This document shows positions 7,853 to 16,300 of a stretch of 64,000 nt of DNA, in pieces. Position numbers and translations under genes: made by a program. The DNA comes from Gemmatimonadota bacterium. GTDB lineage: Bacteria; Gemmatimonadota; Gemmatimonadetes; Palauibacterales; Palauibacteraceae. Position 1 is the stretch's first letter; every line of letters starts with the position of its first letter. The notes under the pieces were generated by a model. That model searched no databases. It was not told the DNA's origin and worked only from the letters and a program-made list of their open reading frames with translations. Location: NCBI GenBank assembly GCA_022820995.1, contig JAJEEM010000071.1, forward strand, positions 1 through 64,000, in the 5' to 3' direction.

Positions 7853-8055
7853 GGGCGGTAGAGGGTCCGCGGGGACGGCCTTCGGCGCGTCGATGTAGCG
7901 TCCCACCGTCGCGGTATTGATCGCGAGGCTGCGGGCCAGTTCAGAGGTGCGGAGAAGCCCGCCCTGCCAGTGGGCGAGCCCGAATGAAGTGCTTGGAAGG
8001 CGAAGCTGTCTTCACCGCTGGCGGCCAGGAAGCGGTCGGGCAGACCGCCCCGAAC
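7853..8055 (-). pseudogene. Relic of an AAA/DUF4143-type ATPase
   Basis: Two minus-strand fragments in different frames match the signature region of ATP-binding DUF4143 proteins. First, VRGGLPDRFLAASGEDSFAF (from 8055), equivalent to the family's RGGFPxSFLAxSD segment. Second, LAHWQGGLLRTSELARSL and TATVGRYID (about 7977-7885), equivalent to MLAHxxGxLxNxSELAxSLGVsxxTVxRYLD. The segment that normally joins them is deleted and the frame shifts near 7978. No Walker motifs and no C-terminal half remain. The gene is clearly dead. The last codons run into one copy of the 33-bp direct repeat. Confidence 0.65.
7861..7893. repeat. 33-bp direct repeat, copy A
   Basis: Starts GAGGGTCCGCGGGGACGGCC and ends in GGCGCGTCGA. 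It matches positions 8132-8164 at 31 of 33 bases in the same orientation. In copy A the sequence forms the tail of the DUF4143 relic. Confidence 0.85.
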
Positions 8056-8076
8056 CCCGCTCCCCTGGGTATCTCC

Positions 8077-8118
8077 ATCCTTGCAATTCATCTAGTGCAC
8101 TACGTGATTTGCAAGGAT
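8077..8118. promoter_or_regulatory. 42-bp nested palindrome (operator or recombination site)
   Basis: Arms ATCCTTGCAA (8077-8086) and TTGCAAGGAT (8109-8118) are perfect inverted repeats, and the same centre (8097.5) carries a second perfect palindrome, TAGTGCACTA (8093-8102). Eighteen of 21 half-site positions pair. It is noticeably more AT-rich than its surroundings and lies between the end of paralog 4 and the outer-membrane protein gene. There is no T run, so it is unlikely to be a terminator. Candidate roles are binding of a dimeric regulator or a recombinase target. Confidence 0.7.
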
Positions 8119-8131
8119 ACGACAGGAGAGG

Positions 8132-8164
8132 GAGGGTCTGCGGGGACAGCCTTCGGCGCGTCGA
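8132..8164. repeat. 33-bp direct repeat, copy B
   Basis: Second copy of the 7861-7893 sequence, with two substitutions, 271 bases away and in the same orientation. The two copies bracket the DUF4143 relic and the 42-bp palindrome, consistent with a small insertion or duplication event. Confidence 0.85.
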
Positions 8165-8206
8165 ACGGCCCGCAGCTGGTAGTCCCGGCGCGGGGCCGAG
8201 CAGAGG

Positions 8207-9325
8207 TCATTTGGTCCAGACGGCAACCACGCCGCATCTCGAATCGGATCCCCCGAATTCGGCCGGGAGCGACGCTGGCCCCTTGTACACTTCTACTCCG
8301 GCCACCTCGATCGGAAGTACAAACGCGTCGAGGTCGAGACCGACCCTTACGTTGTCCAGATAAACGCTTAAGCGACAGCCCGCACGGGCATTATGGAGCC
8401 CCCTCCGGATGCTGGGAAGCTCTTCGATCATGTGCGAGATTCGCAGCGGGTTCCGGCGCTCGATGTCTTCGGCCGTATAGAAGGTCCCGAGGCCGAGCAA
8501 CTCCCCCCAGTGCTTTCTCTCATAGAAGCCCTTGATCTCCAGCCGGCGCGACCGTGTCGTCGACACCACCAGCGGCTCGAGTTCCACCGGCTCCCGCACA
8601 AGGCCAACCTCCAGCTCGGTCGTGCGGCCGCTGGTCACGTCGACCGCGTGGCGAAGGGGCGCGTAGCCGAGCCGCCGGACCCGGAGTTCGTGCCGGCCGG
8701 CCGGCACGCCGGTCAGCCGGAACCGTCCCTGTCCGTCGCTTGCGGATTCCGCCGGCCGGCCGACGACGCTTACGGCCGCCGTCGCCACGGGACGGCCGGT
8801 CTCCCTGTCCACCAGGCGCCCGATCAGACGTCCCGATGGCACCGAACTCAGGATTCGCAGCCGGACCTCGCGCTCCTCCCCGGATACCAGCGCCGCGGGT
8901 GCGGCCTGTCCGCTCGAATGGTCCCCGAACTCCGCCCAGACGACCGCCTCAGTCGCGTCGCGCGGAACGCAGACGCGAAGGCGACCGTCGGCATCCGCAG
9001 CCTCGCGCACCGGCATGCGCTCCGCATCGGTCCAGCGAAGAACCACCGTGGCTCCGGGCAGCACGATGCTCCCGGACTCGTCCAGCACCGTGACGAGAAG
9101 AGAGGCCCGATCCCCGCAGTCCGCCTCCTGTCCCGCAGCCGCAGTCGCGCCGACCGCGAGCGAGGAGGCAACGATCAGCGCAGCGAAGACGAAAGATGAG
9201 ACGATAGAGACTCGCCGCGTTCGGCGTGGCTCGTAACGGGGACCTCCGGGTTCGTCGCCCAAGGCCGTTCCTTTCGCTTTGTGCGGCGCAGGTGTGCTCT
9301 GGTCGCGGACACATGCCTCCAGCAT
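8207..9325 (-). CDS. Secreted carboxypeptidase-regulatory-like / TonB-plug protein, paralog 4
   Basis: 372 residues from ATG 9325. This start leaves about 45 residues before the hydrophobic signal segment (SFVFAALIVASSLAVGA). A TTG at 9262 preceded by AAAGGA would give a more usual signal peptide and 351 residues, matching the paralogs, and may be the true start. The domains are the same: CGDRASL regulatory-like domain, second domain (GRLIGRLVDRETGRPV), plug-like domain with RRLEIKGFYERKHWG and the ending LPAEFGGSDSRCGVVAVW. It sits 29 bases after dctM on the same strand, so it may be read through from the TRAP operon. No barrel. Confidence 0.83.
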   Translation of the reverse strand: MLEACVRDQSTPAPHKAKGTALGDEPGGPRYEPRRTRRVSIVSSFVFAALIVASSLAVGATAAAGQEADCGDRASLLVTVLDESGSIVLPGATVVLRWTDAERMPVREAADADGRLRVCVPRDATEAVVWAEFGDHSSGQAAPAALVSGEEREVRLRILSSVPSGRLIGRLVDRETGRPVATAAVSVVGRPAESASDGQGRFRLTGVPAGRHELRVRRLGYAPLRHAVDVTSGRTTELEVGLVREPVELEPLVVSTTRSRRLEIKGFYERKHWGELLGLGTFYTAEDIERRNPLRISHMIEELPSIRRGLHNARAGCRLSVYLDNVRVGLDLDAFVLPIEVAGVEVYKGPASLPAEFGGSDSRCGVVAVWTK

Positions 9326-9354
9326 AGGACGCCGCCCGAGAGCCGGGCGTCACA

Positions 9355-10638
9355 TCAGTGGTAGAAGACGTTCACCAGGGCGAGGGGGATCGCGGGCACG
9401 TACGTGACGAGGAGCAGGACGGCGACGAGGACGGCGACGAAGCGGAGGTTGACCTTGCTCACCTCCCAGATGTCCGCCTTCGCGACGGAGCAGGCGGTCA
9501 CGAGCACGCTCGCCACCGGGGGCGTCTGCTGGCCGATGCCGAGGTTGAGCGTGACGATGAGGCCGAAGTGCACGGGGTCGATCCCCGCCGCGCGCACGAG
9601 CGGCATCACGATGGGGACGACGAGGATGATCGCCGCGGCCGAGTGCAGGAAGAGGCCGATGACGAGGAAGAAGACGTTGAGGAGCGCGAGGATGAGCCAC
9701 TTGCTCTCGGTGAGCCCCATGATCCCGGCCGCGACCTGCTGCGGGAGCCGCTGTTCCGTGAGGTAGTCGCCGAGCAGGGCGGAGGTCGCGACGAGGAGCA
9801 TGACGACGGCGGTCTGCACGCCGCCCTCGAGCATCGCCTCGCGCAGGTGGGCGAGGTCGAGTTCCCGGTAGATGAGACCGCCCACGACGAGCGACGCGAC
9901 GACCGCGAGCCCCGCCCCCTCCGTCGCCGTCACCCAGCCGCTGAAGATCCCGCCGAGGATGATCGCCGGCAGGAGGAGGGCCCAGCCCGCCTCGCGCGCC
10001 GTCGTCCACACGCGGCGGAGTTCGAACCGTCCCTCGACCGGGAAGTCGTGGCGGCGGGCGTAGAGCCAGGCGACGAACATCAGCAGCAGACCGCCGAGCA
10101 CGCCGGGCACGATTCCGGCGACGAACAGTTCGACGACCGAGGCCTCGGCCATGACGCCGTACAGGATCATGGGGATGGACGGGGGGATGATGACGGCGAG
10201 CGTGGCCGAGGAGGACATCACGGCCGCGGCGAAGGGCGTCCGGTAGCCGCGCTTCTTCATGGCCGGGATGAGGATCGAGCCGAGGGCGGCGACGTCGGCC
10301 ACGGCGGAGCCCGAGATCTCGGCGAAGAAGAGGGAGGCGGAGATGCCGACCATCGAGAGGCCGCCGCGGATGAACCCGACGAGCGCGGAGGCGAAGGCGA
10401 TGAGCCGGCGCGAGATCCCGGTCGCGTTCATGATCGCGCCCGCGAGGATGAAGAGCGGGATCGCGATGAGCGGGAACGAGGTCGCTCCGTCGAACAGCAC
10501 GAGGCCCGCATTCGGGAGCATGGCGAAGCCGCCCGAGGCGAGCATCGCGACGAGCGCGACGATCCCGAGCGCGACCGCGATGGGGATGCCGAGGGCGATG
10601 AGGAGCAGCAGGCCGACGAAGAGCGCGAGGAGCGTCAC
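9355..10638 (-). CDS. dctM: TRAP transporter large permease subunit
   Basis: 427 residues, almost entirely hydrophobic with about 12 membrane segments, the standard size for DctM. It forms the ion-coupled translocation channel in the inner membrane. GTG 10638 overlaps the stop of dctQ as GTGA, which fixes the start. Recognisable family blocks are GIPIAVALGIVAL near the N-terminus, FAEISGSAVADVAALGSILIP about residue 110, and LNLGIGQQTPPVAS near residue 370. Downstream by 29 bases is plug-protein paralog 4. Confidence 0.95.
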   Translation of the reverse strand: MTLLALFVGLLLLIALGIPIAVALGIVALVAMLASGGFAMLPNAGLVLFDGATSFPLIAIPLFILAGAIMNATGISRRLIAFASALVGFIRGGLSMVGISASLFFAEISGSAVADVAALGSILIPAMKKRGYRTPFAAAVMSSSATLAVIIPPSIPMILYGVMAEASVVELFVAGIVPGVLGGLLLMFVAWLYARRHDFPVEGRFELRRVWTTAREAGWALLLPAIILGGIFSGWVTATEGAGLAVVASLVVGGLIYRELDLAHLREAMLEGGVQTAVVMLLVATSALLGDYLTEQRLPQQVAAGIMGLTESKWLILALLNVFFLVIGLFLHSAAAIILVVPIVMPLVRAAGIDPVHFGLIVTLNLGIGQQTPPVASVLVTACSVAKADIWEVSKVNLRFVAVLVAVLLLVTYVPAIPLALVNVFYH

Positions 10639-11153
10639 GGCTCCCCCTCCCCGGCCGCGACCGTCTCCGAGCGGGCGTCCTCCGGGGAAAGGGCGTCCTC
10701 GGGGGCAAGCGCGTCCTTCAGGCTCAGCAGCTGCGCGAGGATGAAGAGGACGGCCCCGATGGGGATCACGGACTGCGCCAGCGCGGCGGGCACGGAGGGC
10801 AGGCTCACGAGCGTCGTCCCCTCGAGCACGCGCACGACCTGCCAGCCGGCCCACGCGACCGCCGCGAAGAAGGCGATGATCGCGCCCTCGGCCACGAGCA
10901 CGACGGCGATCCGGGCACGCCCCGTCAGGCGCTGGGTCAGCGTGGGCACGCCGATGTGCGCCCGGCGGAGCGCCGCGAGCGCGGCCCCGTAGTAGGTGAG
11001 CCAGGCGAGGAGGATCGACGCGACCTCGTCGTACCACACGAGCGCCGCCCCCGCCTTCCGGAACCCGACGCCCACGACGACGACGGTGGCGAGCGCCGCC
11101 AGGAGGACGAGCACCGCCCCCTCGAGGAAGCGCCGGACGCCCGTCTTCACCAT
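10635..11153 (-). CDS. dctQ: TRAP transporter small permease subunit
   Basis: 172 residues with four predicted membrane helices and the DctQ-type motif DEVASILLAWLTYYGAALA. It pairs with DctM in the inner membrane. ATG 11153 lies seven bases after the dctP stop, and its own stop overlaps the dctM start. The C-terminal tail contains a short acidic repeat (ALAPEDALSPEDA) with no obvious role. Confidence 0.92.
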   Translation of the reverse strand: MVKTGVRRFLEGAVLVLLAALATVVVVGVGFRKAGAALVWYDEVASILLAWLTYYGAALAALRRAHIGVPTLTQRLTGRARIAVVLVAEGAIIAFFAAVAWAGWQVVRVLEGTTLVSLPSVPAALAQSVIPIGAVLFILAQLLSLKDALAPEDALSPEDARSETVAAGEGEP

Positions 11154-11160
11154 GGCCCGG

Positions 11161-12183
11161 TTATGAGCCGGCCTCCGGGACTCCCGCCGCGCGCGCCCGG
11201 TCGATGAGGGACTGTCCGCCTTCGACGGTCGCAGCGAACTCCTCGTACACGGGCTCGCTGGCGGACTCGAAGCGCGCCGGATCCGCCTCGTTGATCTCCA
11301 TCGCCGTGGCCTCGAGTTCGGCGAGCAGTTCCTCGTCCATGCGTGCCGCCGTCTCGTACACGAACGCCTGCATCTCCCGCGCGATCGCCTCCACCTCGGA
11401 GCGAACGTCCTCGGGATGACGCTCCCAGGGCCCGGCCCCCGTCGTGACGAACGCCGGGCTGTACACGTGTCCGGTGAGGGAGAGGTAGTCCTGCACCTCG
11501 TGCAGTTTGGAACTCGTCACCTGCGTGAGCGGGTTCTCCTGTCCGTCCATCACCCCCGTCTGGAGCGCGACGAAGACCTCGGAGAAGGGCATCGGCGTCG
11601 GGTTCGCGCCCAGCGCCTGGAAGAGCTTCACGCGCCATACGCCGCGCGGCGTGCGCAGCTTGATCCCGCTCAGGTCCTCCGGCCCGTGGATGGGTCGGCG
11701 GGAGTTCGTGATGTGACGGAATCCGTTCTCCCACACCGCGAGGACGCGGTAACCGCCCTCCTCCGCGCGCGGAGCCAGCTCCGGCCACACGACGGCCTCC
11801 TCGATCCGCTTCATGTGCTCGCGGTCGCGGACGAGGTACGGCATCTCGAACAGGCCGAAGGCGTCGACCACCGAGGACATGATCGTGGAGGGGATGGACA
11901 TGTCGAGCGTGCCGAGCCGCAGCCGCTGAAGCATCGCGTCGTCGCCGCCGAGCTGGCTCGCGCCGTAGACGTGGAGTTCGGCCCGGCCCGCGAGGCGTTC
12001 GTTCACGCGGCGCGCGAACTCGTTGGCCGTCACGTCGTAGAGCGAGCCGGGGGAGCCGACGTGCCCCAGGGAAAGTTCGACGACCCCCGGTTCCCCGCCC
12101 TCTCCCCCGCACCCGAAGGAGAGGAGCGCCGCGGCGGCCGACGCGACGGCGAGCACCGGAGTCCGTCCCACGGGCGGCTTCAT
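11161..12183 (-). CDS. dctP: TRAP transporter substrate-binding lipoprotein
   Basis: 340 residues. ATG 12183 overlaps the stop of the upstream aminotransferase as ATGA. A signal peptide ends in a lipobox-like LSFGC, so the mature protein is probably a lipoprotein facing the periplasm. Family features: LSLGHVGSPGSLYDVTANEFARRV at the start of the mature domain (ligand-binding lobe), the region around IKLRTPRG containing the conserved Arg that binds substrate carboxylate, and the long C-terminal helix. The substrate is an organic acid; the adjacent dehydrogenase and aminotransferase suggest a 2-hydroxy- or 2-oxoacid (inference). Confidence 0.93.
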   Translation of the reverse strand: MKPPVGRTPVLAVASAAAALLSFGCGGEGGEPGVVELSLGHVGSPGSLYDVTANEFARRVNERLAGRAELHVYGASQLGGDDAMLQRLRLGTLDMSIPSTIMSSVVDAFGLFEMPYLVRDREHMKRIEEAVVWPELAPRAEEGGYRVLAVWENGFRHITNSRRPIHGPEDLSGIKLRTPRGVWRVKLFQALGANPTPMPFSEVFVALQTGVMDGQENPLTQVTSSKLHEVQDYLSLTGHVYSPAFVTTGAGPWERHPEDVRSEVEAIAREMQAFVYETAARMDEELLAELEATAMEINEADPARFESASEPVYEEFAATVEGGQSLIDRARAAGVPEAGS

Positions 12184-13349
12184 GCCCCGGCCAGGAAGTC
12201 GGCGGCGGCGGACAGGCCGCCGGGTTCGTGCGCGATTCCGCTCGTCTTCAGTCCCATTTCCACCCCGGCCAGCGCTCCCATCAGCGTGAGTTCGTTGAGG
12301 TCCCCGAGGTGTCCGATCCGGAACACCTTCCCCTTGAGGGGGCCGAGACCCGTCCCCAGCGACATGTCGAAGCGTTCGAGCACGGCGAGACGGAACGCGT
12401 CCGCGTCCTCCCCGTCCCCCACCATCACCGTCGTCCCGGCGCTCGACACCGCCTTCGGGTCCTGACAGTAGTTGCGCAGACCCCAGGCGGCGACGGCGCG
12501 GCGCGTGGCCCCGGCGTGGCGGGCGTGGCGGGCGAAGGTGGCGTCGGCCCCCTCTTCGCGCAGCATCGCGAGCGACGCCTCGAGCCCGTAGAGGAGCGTC
12601 GTGGGCGGCGTGTATGGAAAATAACCGCCCTCGTTGTCCCGCAGCATCGCCGTCCAGTCGAAGTAGGAGCGCGGCGCCTCCGGCCCCGCGCGGTGGCGGG
12701 CGAGCGCCTTCTCGCTCACGGCGCAGAACCCGAGGCCGGGCGGGAGCATGAGTCCCTTCTGGGAGCCGCAGACGGTGACGTCCACGCCCCACTCCGCCTG
12801 CCGGTAAGGGGTGGCGGCGAGCGAGGAGACGGCGTCGACCATGAGGAGGGCGGGATGGCCGGTTTCGTCGAGCGCCTCGCGCACGGCGGCGATGTCGCTC
12901 GTCACGCCGGTCGAGGTCTCGTTGTGGACGACGAGCACGGCGCGGATCCGCCCCTCCCGGTCGTCCGCGAGCCGCGCCGCGATCCTCTCCGGGTCCGCCG
13001 GGCGCCGCCAGTCCCCGTCGATGGCCTCCACCCGCAGGCCGAGGTCCCGTCCCACCTCTCCCCACTTCGAGGCGAAGAACCCGTTGTTCCAGAGGAGGAC
13101 GCGGTCGCCGGGGGAAAGGACGTTGGCGAGCGCGCTCTCCCAGCACCCGGTCGCGGAGGAGGGGAAGATGAAGACGTGCGCGGGGTCTCCGAACACCCAT
13201 TTGAGTCCCTCGAACAGGCCGAGCACCATCTCGCCGAACGCGGGTCCGCGGTGGTCGATGACGGACCGGTTCATGGCCTGGAATACGCGCTCGGGCACCG
13301 GGGTCGGGCCCGGAAGCTGGAGGAAGTGTCTTCCGCCGCGGTAGGTCAA
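12180..13349 (-). CDS. Serine/alanine--glyoxylate-type aminotransferase (class V)
   Basis: Fold-type I PLP enzyme of the SGAT/AGAT group. The N-terminus GRHFLQLPGPTPVPERV and RSVIDHRGPAF are diagnostic; the PLP lysine lies in VCGSQKGLMLPPG (about residue 195), and VDAVSSLAA carries the Asp that contacts the PLP ring. TTG 13349 gives 389 residues, the family size; the frame stays open to TTG 13412. Likely reaction: amino transfer from serine or alanine to glyoxylate. It is the first gene of the TRAP operon (ATGA overlap with dctP) and lies back to back with the FAD/Fe-S dehydrogenase. Cytoplasmic. Confidence 0.88.
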   Translation of the reverse strand: MTYRGGRHFLQLPGPTPVPERVFQAMNRSVIDHRGPAFGEMVLGLFEGLKWVFGDPAHVFIFPSSATGCWESALANVLSPGDRVLLWNNGFFASKWGEVGRDLGLRVEAIDGDWRRPADPERIAARLADDREGRIRAVLVVHNETSTGVTSDIAAVREALDETGHPALLMVDAVSSLAATPYRQAEWGVDVTVCGSQKGLMLPPGLGFCAVSEKALARHRAGPEAPRSYFDWTAMLRDNEGGYFPYTPPTTLLYGLEASLAMLREEGADATFARHARHAGATRRAVAAWGLRNYCQDPKAVSSAGTTVMVGDGEDADAFRLAVLERFDMSLGTGLGPLKGKVFRIGHLGDLNELTLMGALAGVEMGLKTSGIAHEPGGLSAAADFLAGA

Positions 13350-13351
13350 AG

Positions 13352-16300
13352 GTGGCTCGCTCTTGTCAGGTCGGGGCTTCCGCCGATACAACTTGGCTCG
13401 TGACCCGCCCAATCTCTCACGACCGCGCCGGTTCGCAACGGCCCCGGCCCGGACCCGACGCTCGACGCGAGGCTCGGCTCGAAGCTCGACTTCGGGCGGG
13501 GCTCCGGGGAGAGGTCCGGTTCGACCGGTTCACGCGCGGGCTGTACAGCACGGACGCCTCGATCTACCAGGTCGAGCCGCTGGGGGTCGCGTTCCCGGAA
13601 TCCGCCGGCGACGTGCGGCGGGCGGTGGAACTCGCCGGCGAGCACGGGACGTCGGTCGTCGTGCGGGGGGCGGGGACGTCGCAGAGCGGCCAGTCGATCG
13701 GGCGGGGGGTGATCCTCGACACGAGCCGGGGGCTGGACGGGGTGCTCGACTTCGATCCGGCCGCCCGGCGCGTGGTCGTCGAGCCGGGGATCGTGCTGGA
13801 TCGGCTGAACGCGTTCCTGCGGCCGCACGGGCTCTTCTTCCCCATCGACGTGGCGACGGCGAGCCGGGCCACGCTGGGGGGCATGGCCGGCAACAACAGC
13901 GCGGGGTCGCGGTCGGTGCGGTACGGCCACATGGTCGAGCACGTTCGCGGCATCGACGCGGTGCTCGCGGATGGTCGACGGGTCGAGTTCCGCCGCGACG
14001 CCCCGCCGGGCGCGGCGCCCGGGGGCGGGCTCGGAGCCGACATGCGGGCGCTCTACCGGCGCGAGGCGGAGGAGCTGGCGCGGCGGGTGCCGGATGTCCC
14101 GCGGCACGTGGCCGGGTATGCGCTGCACCGTCTGGGCCGGGAGGGCACCGGGCTCTCGGATCTTCTCGTGGGTTCGGAGGGGACGCTCGCGCTCTTCACC
14201 GCGCTCGAACTCGACCTTCAGCCCATTCCCGCCGTGCGCGCGCTCGGCGTGTGCCGCTTCGATGGGACCGGCGAGGCGCTGGCCGCGGTTCCGGCGATCG
14301 TCGCGCTCGAGCCGACGGCGGTCGAACTGTTCGACGCGACCGTCCTCGGGCTGGCCGCGCAGATGCCGAGTTTCGAGCGGGTGCTCCGGCAGCTCGGCGA
14401 GGACGGGAGCGGCCCGCCGCGCGACATTCTCGTGGTGGAGTTCGCCGGGGACGACCCGGAGCGGGTCTCGACCTCCCTCTCGCGGCTCGAGTCCGTGCTG
14501 GGCGGGATCGCCGTGGGCGTCACCCGCGCGGAATCCCCCGACTTCCAGGCCCGCATCTGGGCGATGCGCAAGGCGGGGCTCAGCATTTCGATGTCCCGGC
14601 CCGCCGCGCGCAAACCGCTCGCCTTCATCGAGGACTGCGCGATCCCGCTCGTACGGCTGCCGGAGTGGTATCGCCGGCTGACGGAGATCATCGATCGCCA
14701 CGCCACCCACGCCGTGTGGTACGCGCACGCGTCCGTCGGCTGTCTCCACGTGCGTCCGGCGCTGGACCTGCGGGATGGGGACGACGTGGAGCGGCTGCGC
14801 GCGATCGCGGTGGACGCCTTCGCGCTCGCGGGCGAACTGGGCGGCTCCCATTCCGGCGAGCACGGGGACGGCTGGATTCGGTCGGAATTCCTCGAGCCGA
14901 TGCTGGGTGCGCGCCTCGTCTCGGCTTTCGGAGAGATCAAGCGCCGGTTCGATCCGGAGGACGTCCTGAACCCGGGGAAGATCGTCGACCCGCCCCGCAT
15001 GAACGAACCCTCGCTCCTGCGGGCCCGCTACGGGCTGGAGACCCGAAGGCTGCCGACGGCGCTCGACTGGGGAGCGTGGGGCGGCTTCTCGCCGGCCGTC
15101 GACATGTGCAACAACAACGGGACGTGCCTCAAGCGGAGCCCCGGCGTGATGTGCCCGTCCTTCCGCGCCACGAACGACGAGCGGCACTCCACGCGCGGGC
15201 GCGCCAACGCCCTGCGGCTGGCGCTGTCGGGACAGCTGGGGGAGGACCCGTGGACGTCGCCGGAACTGTACGAGGCGATGGACCTCTGCCTGGGCTGCAA
15301 GGGGTGCCGCCGCGAGTGTCCGACGGGCGTGGACATGGCGCGCATGAAGGTGGAGTTCCTGCACCGCCTGCGCGCCGAGCAACCGCTCTCGCCGCGGGAC
15401 CGGGCGCTCGCGTACCTCCCCCGCTACGCGCCGCTCGTCTCGCGCGCGGCCCCGCTCGTCAACCTGCGGAACCGGATCCCCGCGCTCGCCCGCCTCGGGG
15501 AACGCGTCGGGGGTCTGGCGGCGGACCGGCCTCTCCCGCGCTGGTCGTCGCAGCCGTTTTCCCTGCCCTCCCGGCCTCCCGCCGCGCTTCCCTCCCCGAT
15601 TCCCGCCCAGATTCCCACCCAGGGGAACGGCGCGCCGAGTGTCGCGCTCTTCGTCGACACCTTCACACGCTATTTCGAGCCCGAGAACGCCCACGCCGCC
15701 GTTCGCGTGCTGTCGAGGGCGGGCTACCGGGTGGAGGAGGCCGTCACGGCGGGCCGACCGCTGTGCTGCGGGCGCACCTTCCTCAACGCGGGTCTCGTCG
15801 AGGAGGCGCGGACTGAACTCGACCGCACCGTCCGCGCGGTGAACCGGTTCATCGAGCGGGGGATTCCCGTGGTGGGACTCGAACCGTCGTGTCTCCTCAC
15901 GCTGCGCGACGAACTGCCGGCGCTGGACCCGGGGCCCGAGGCCGCGGCGGTCGCGGACCGGGCCCGGCTGCTGACCGAATGGCTCGTCGACGCTGCGGCG
16001 CTCGACCGGCTCGACCTCGCTTTCCTCCCCGTCCGGCGCGTCCGCGTCCACGGCCACTGCCACGAGAAGGCGTTCGGCGCGGACGGCCCGACGCTGGAAG
16101 TCCTCCGCGCGATCCCCGACCTCGAGGTCCAAGCGATCCCCGCCGGGTGCTGCGGCATGGCCGGCTCGTTCGGCTACGAGGCGGAACACGCCGAAGTCTC
16201 GCGGCAGGTCGCCGAACTCGAACTCCTCCCCACCGTCCGCGCGCTCGCCGACGACGAATGGCTCGTCGCCAACGGCACAAGCTGCCGCCACCAGGTCGCC

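Noticed and set aside
8077-8118. Interpretation of the 42-bp dyad as a chromosomal dif site
   Set aside because: It does not resemble the 28-bp XerC/XerD consensus and is far too symmetric; no xer gene is nearby.
8077-8118. Interpretation of the dyad as a terminator for paralog 4
   Set aside because: No T run on the minus strand after the hairpin, and the loop itself is palindromic.
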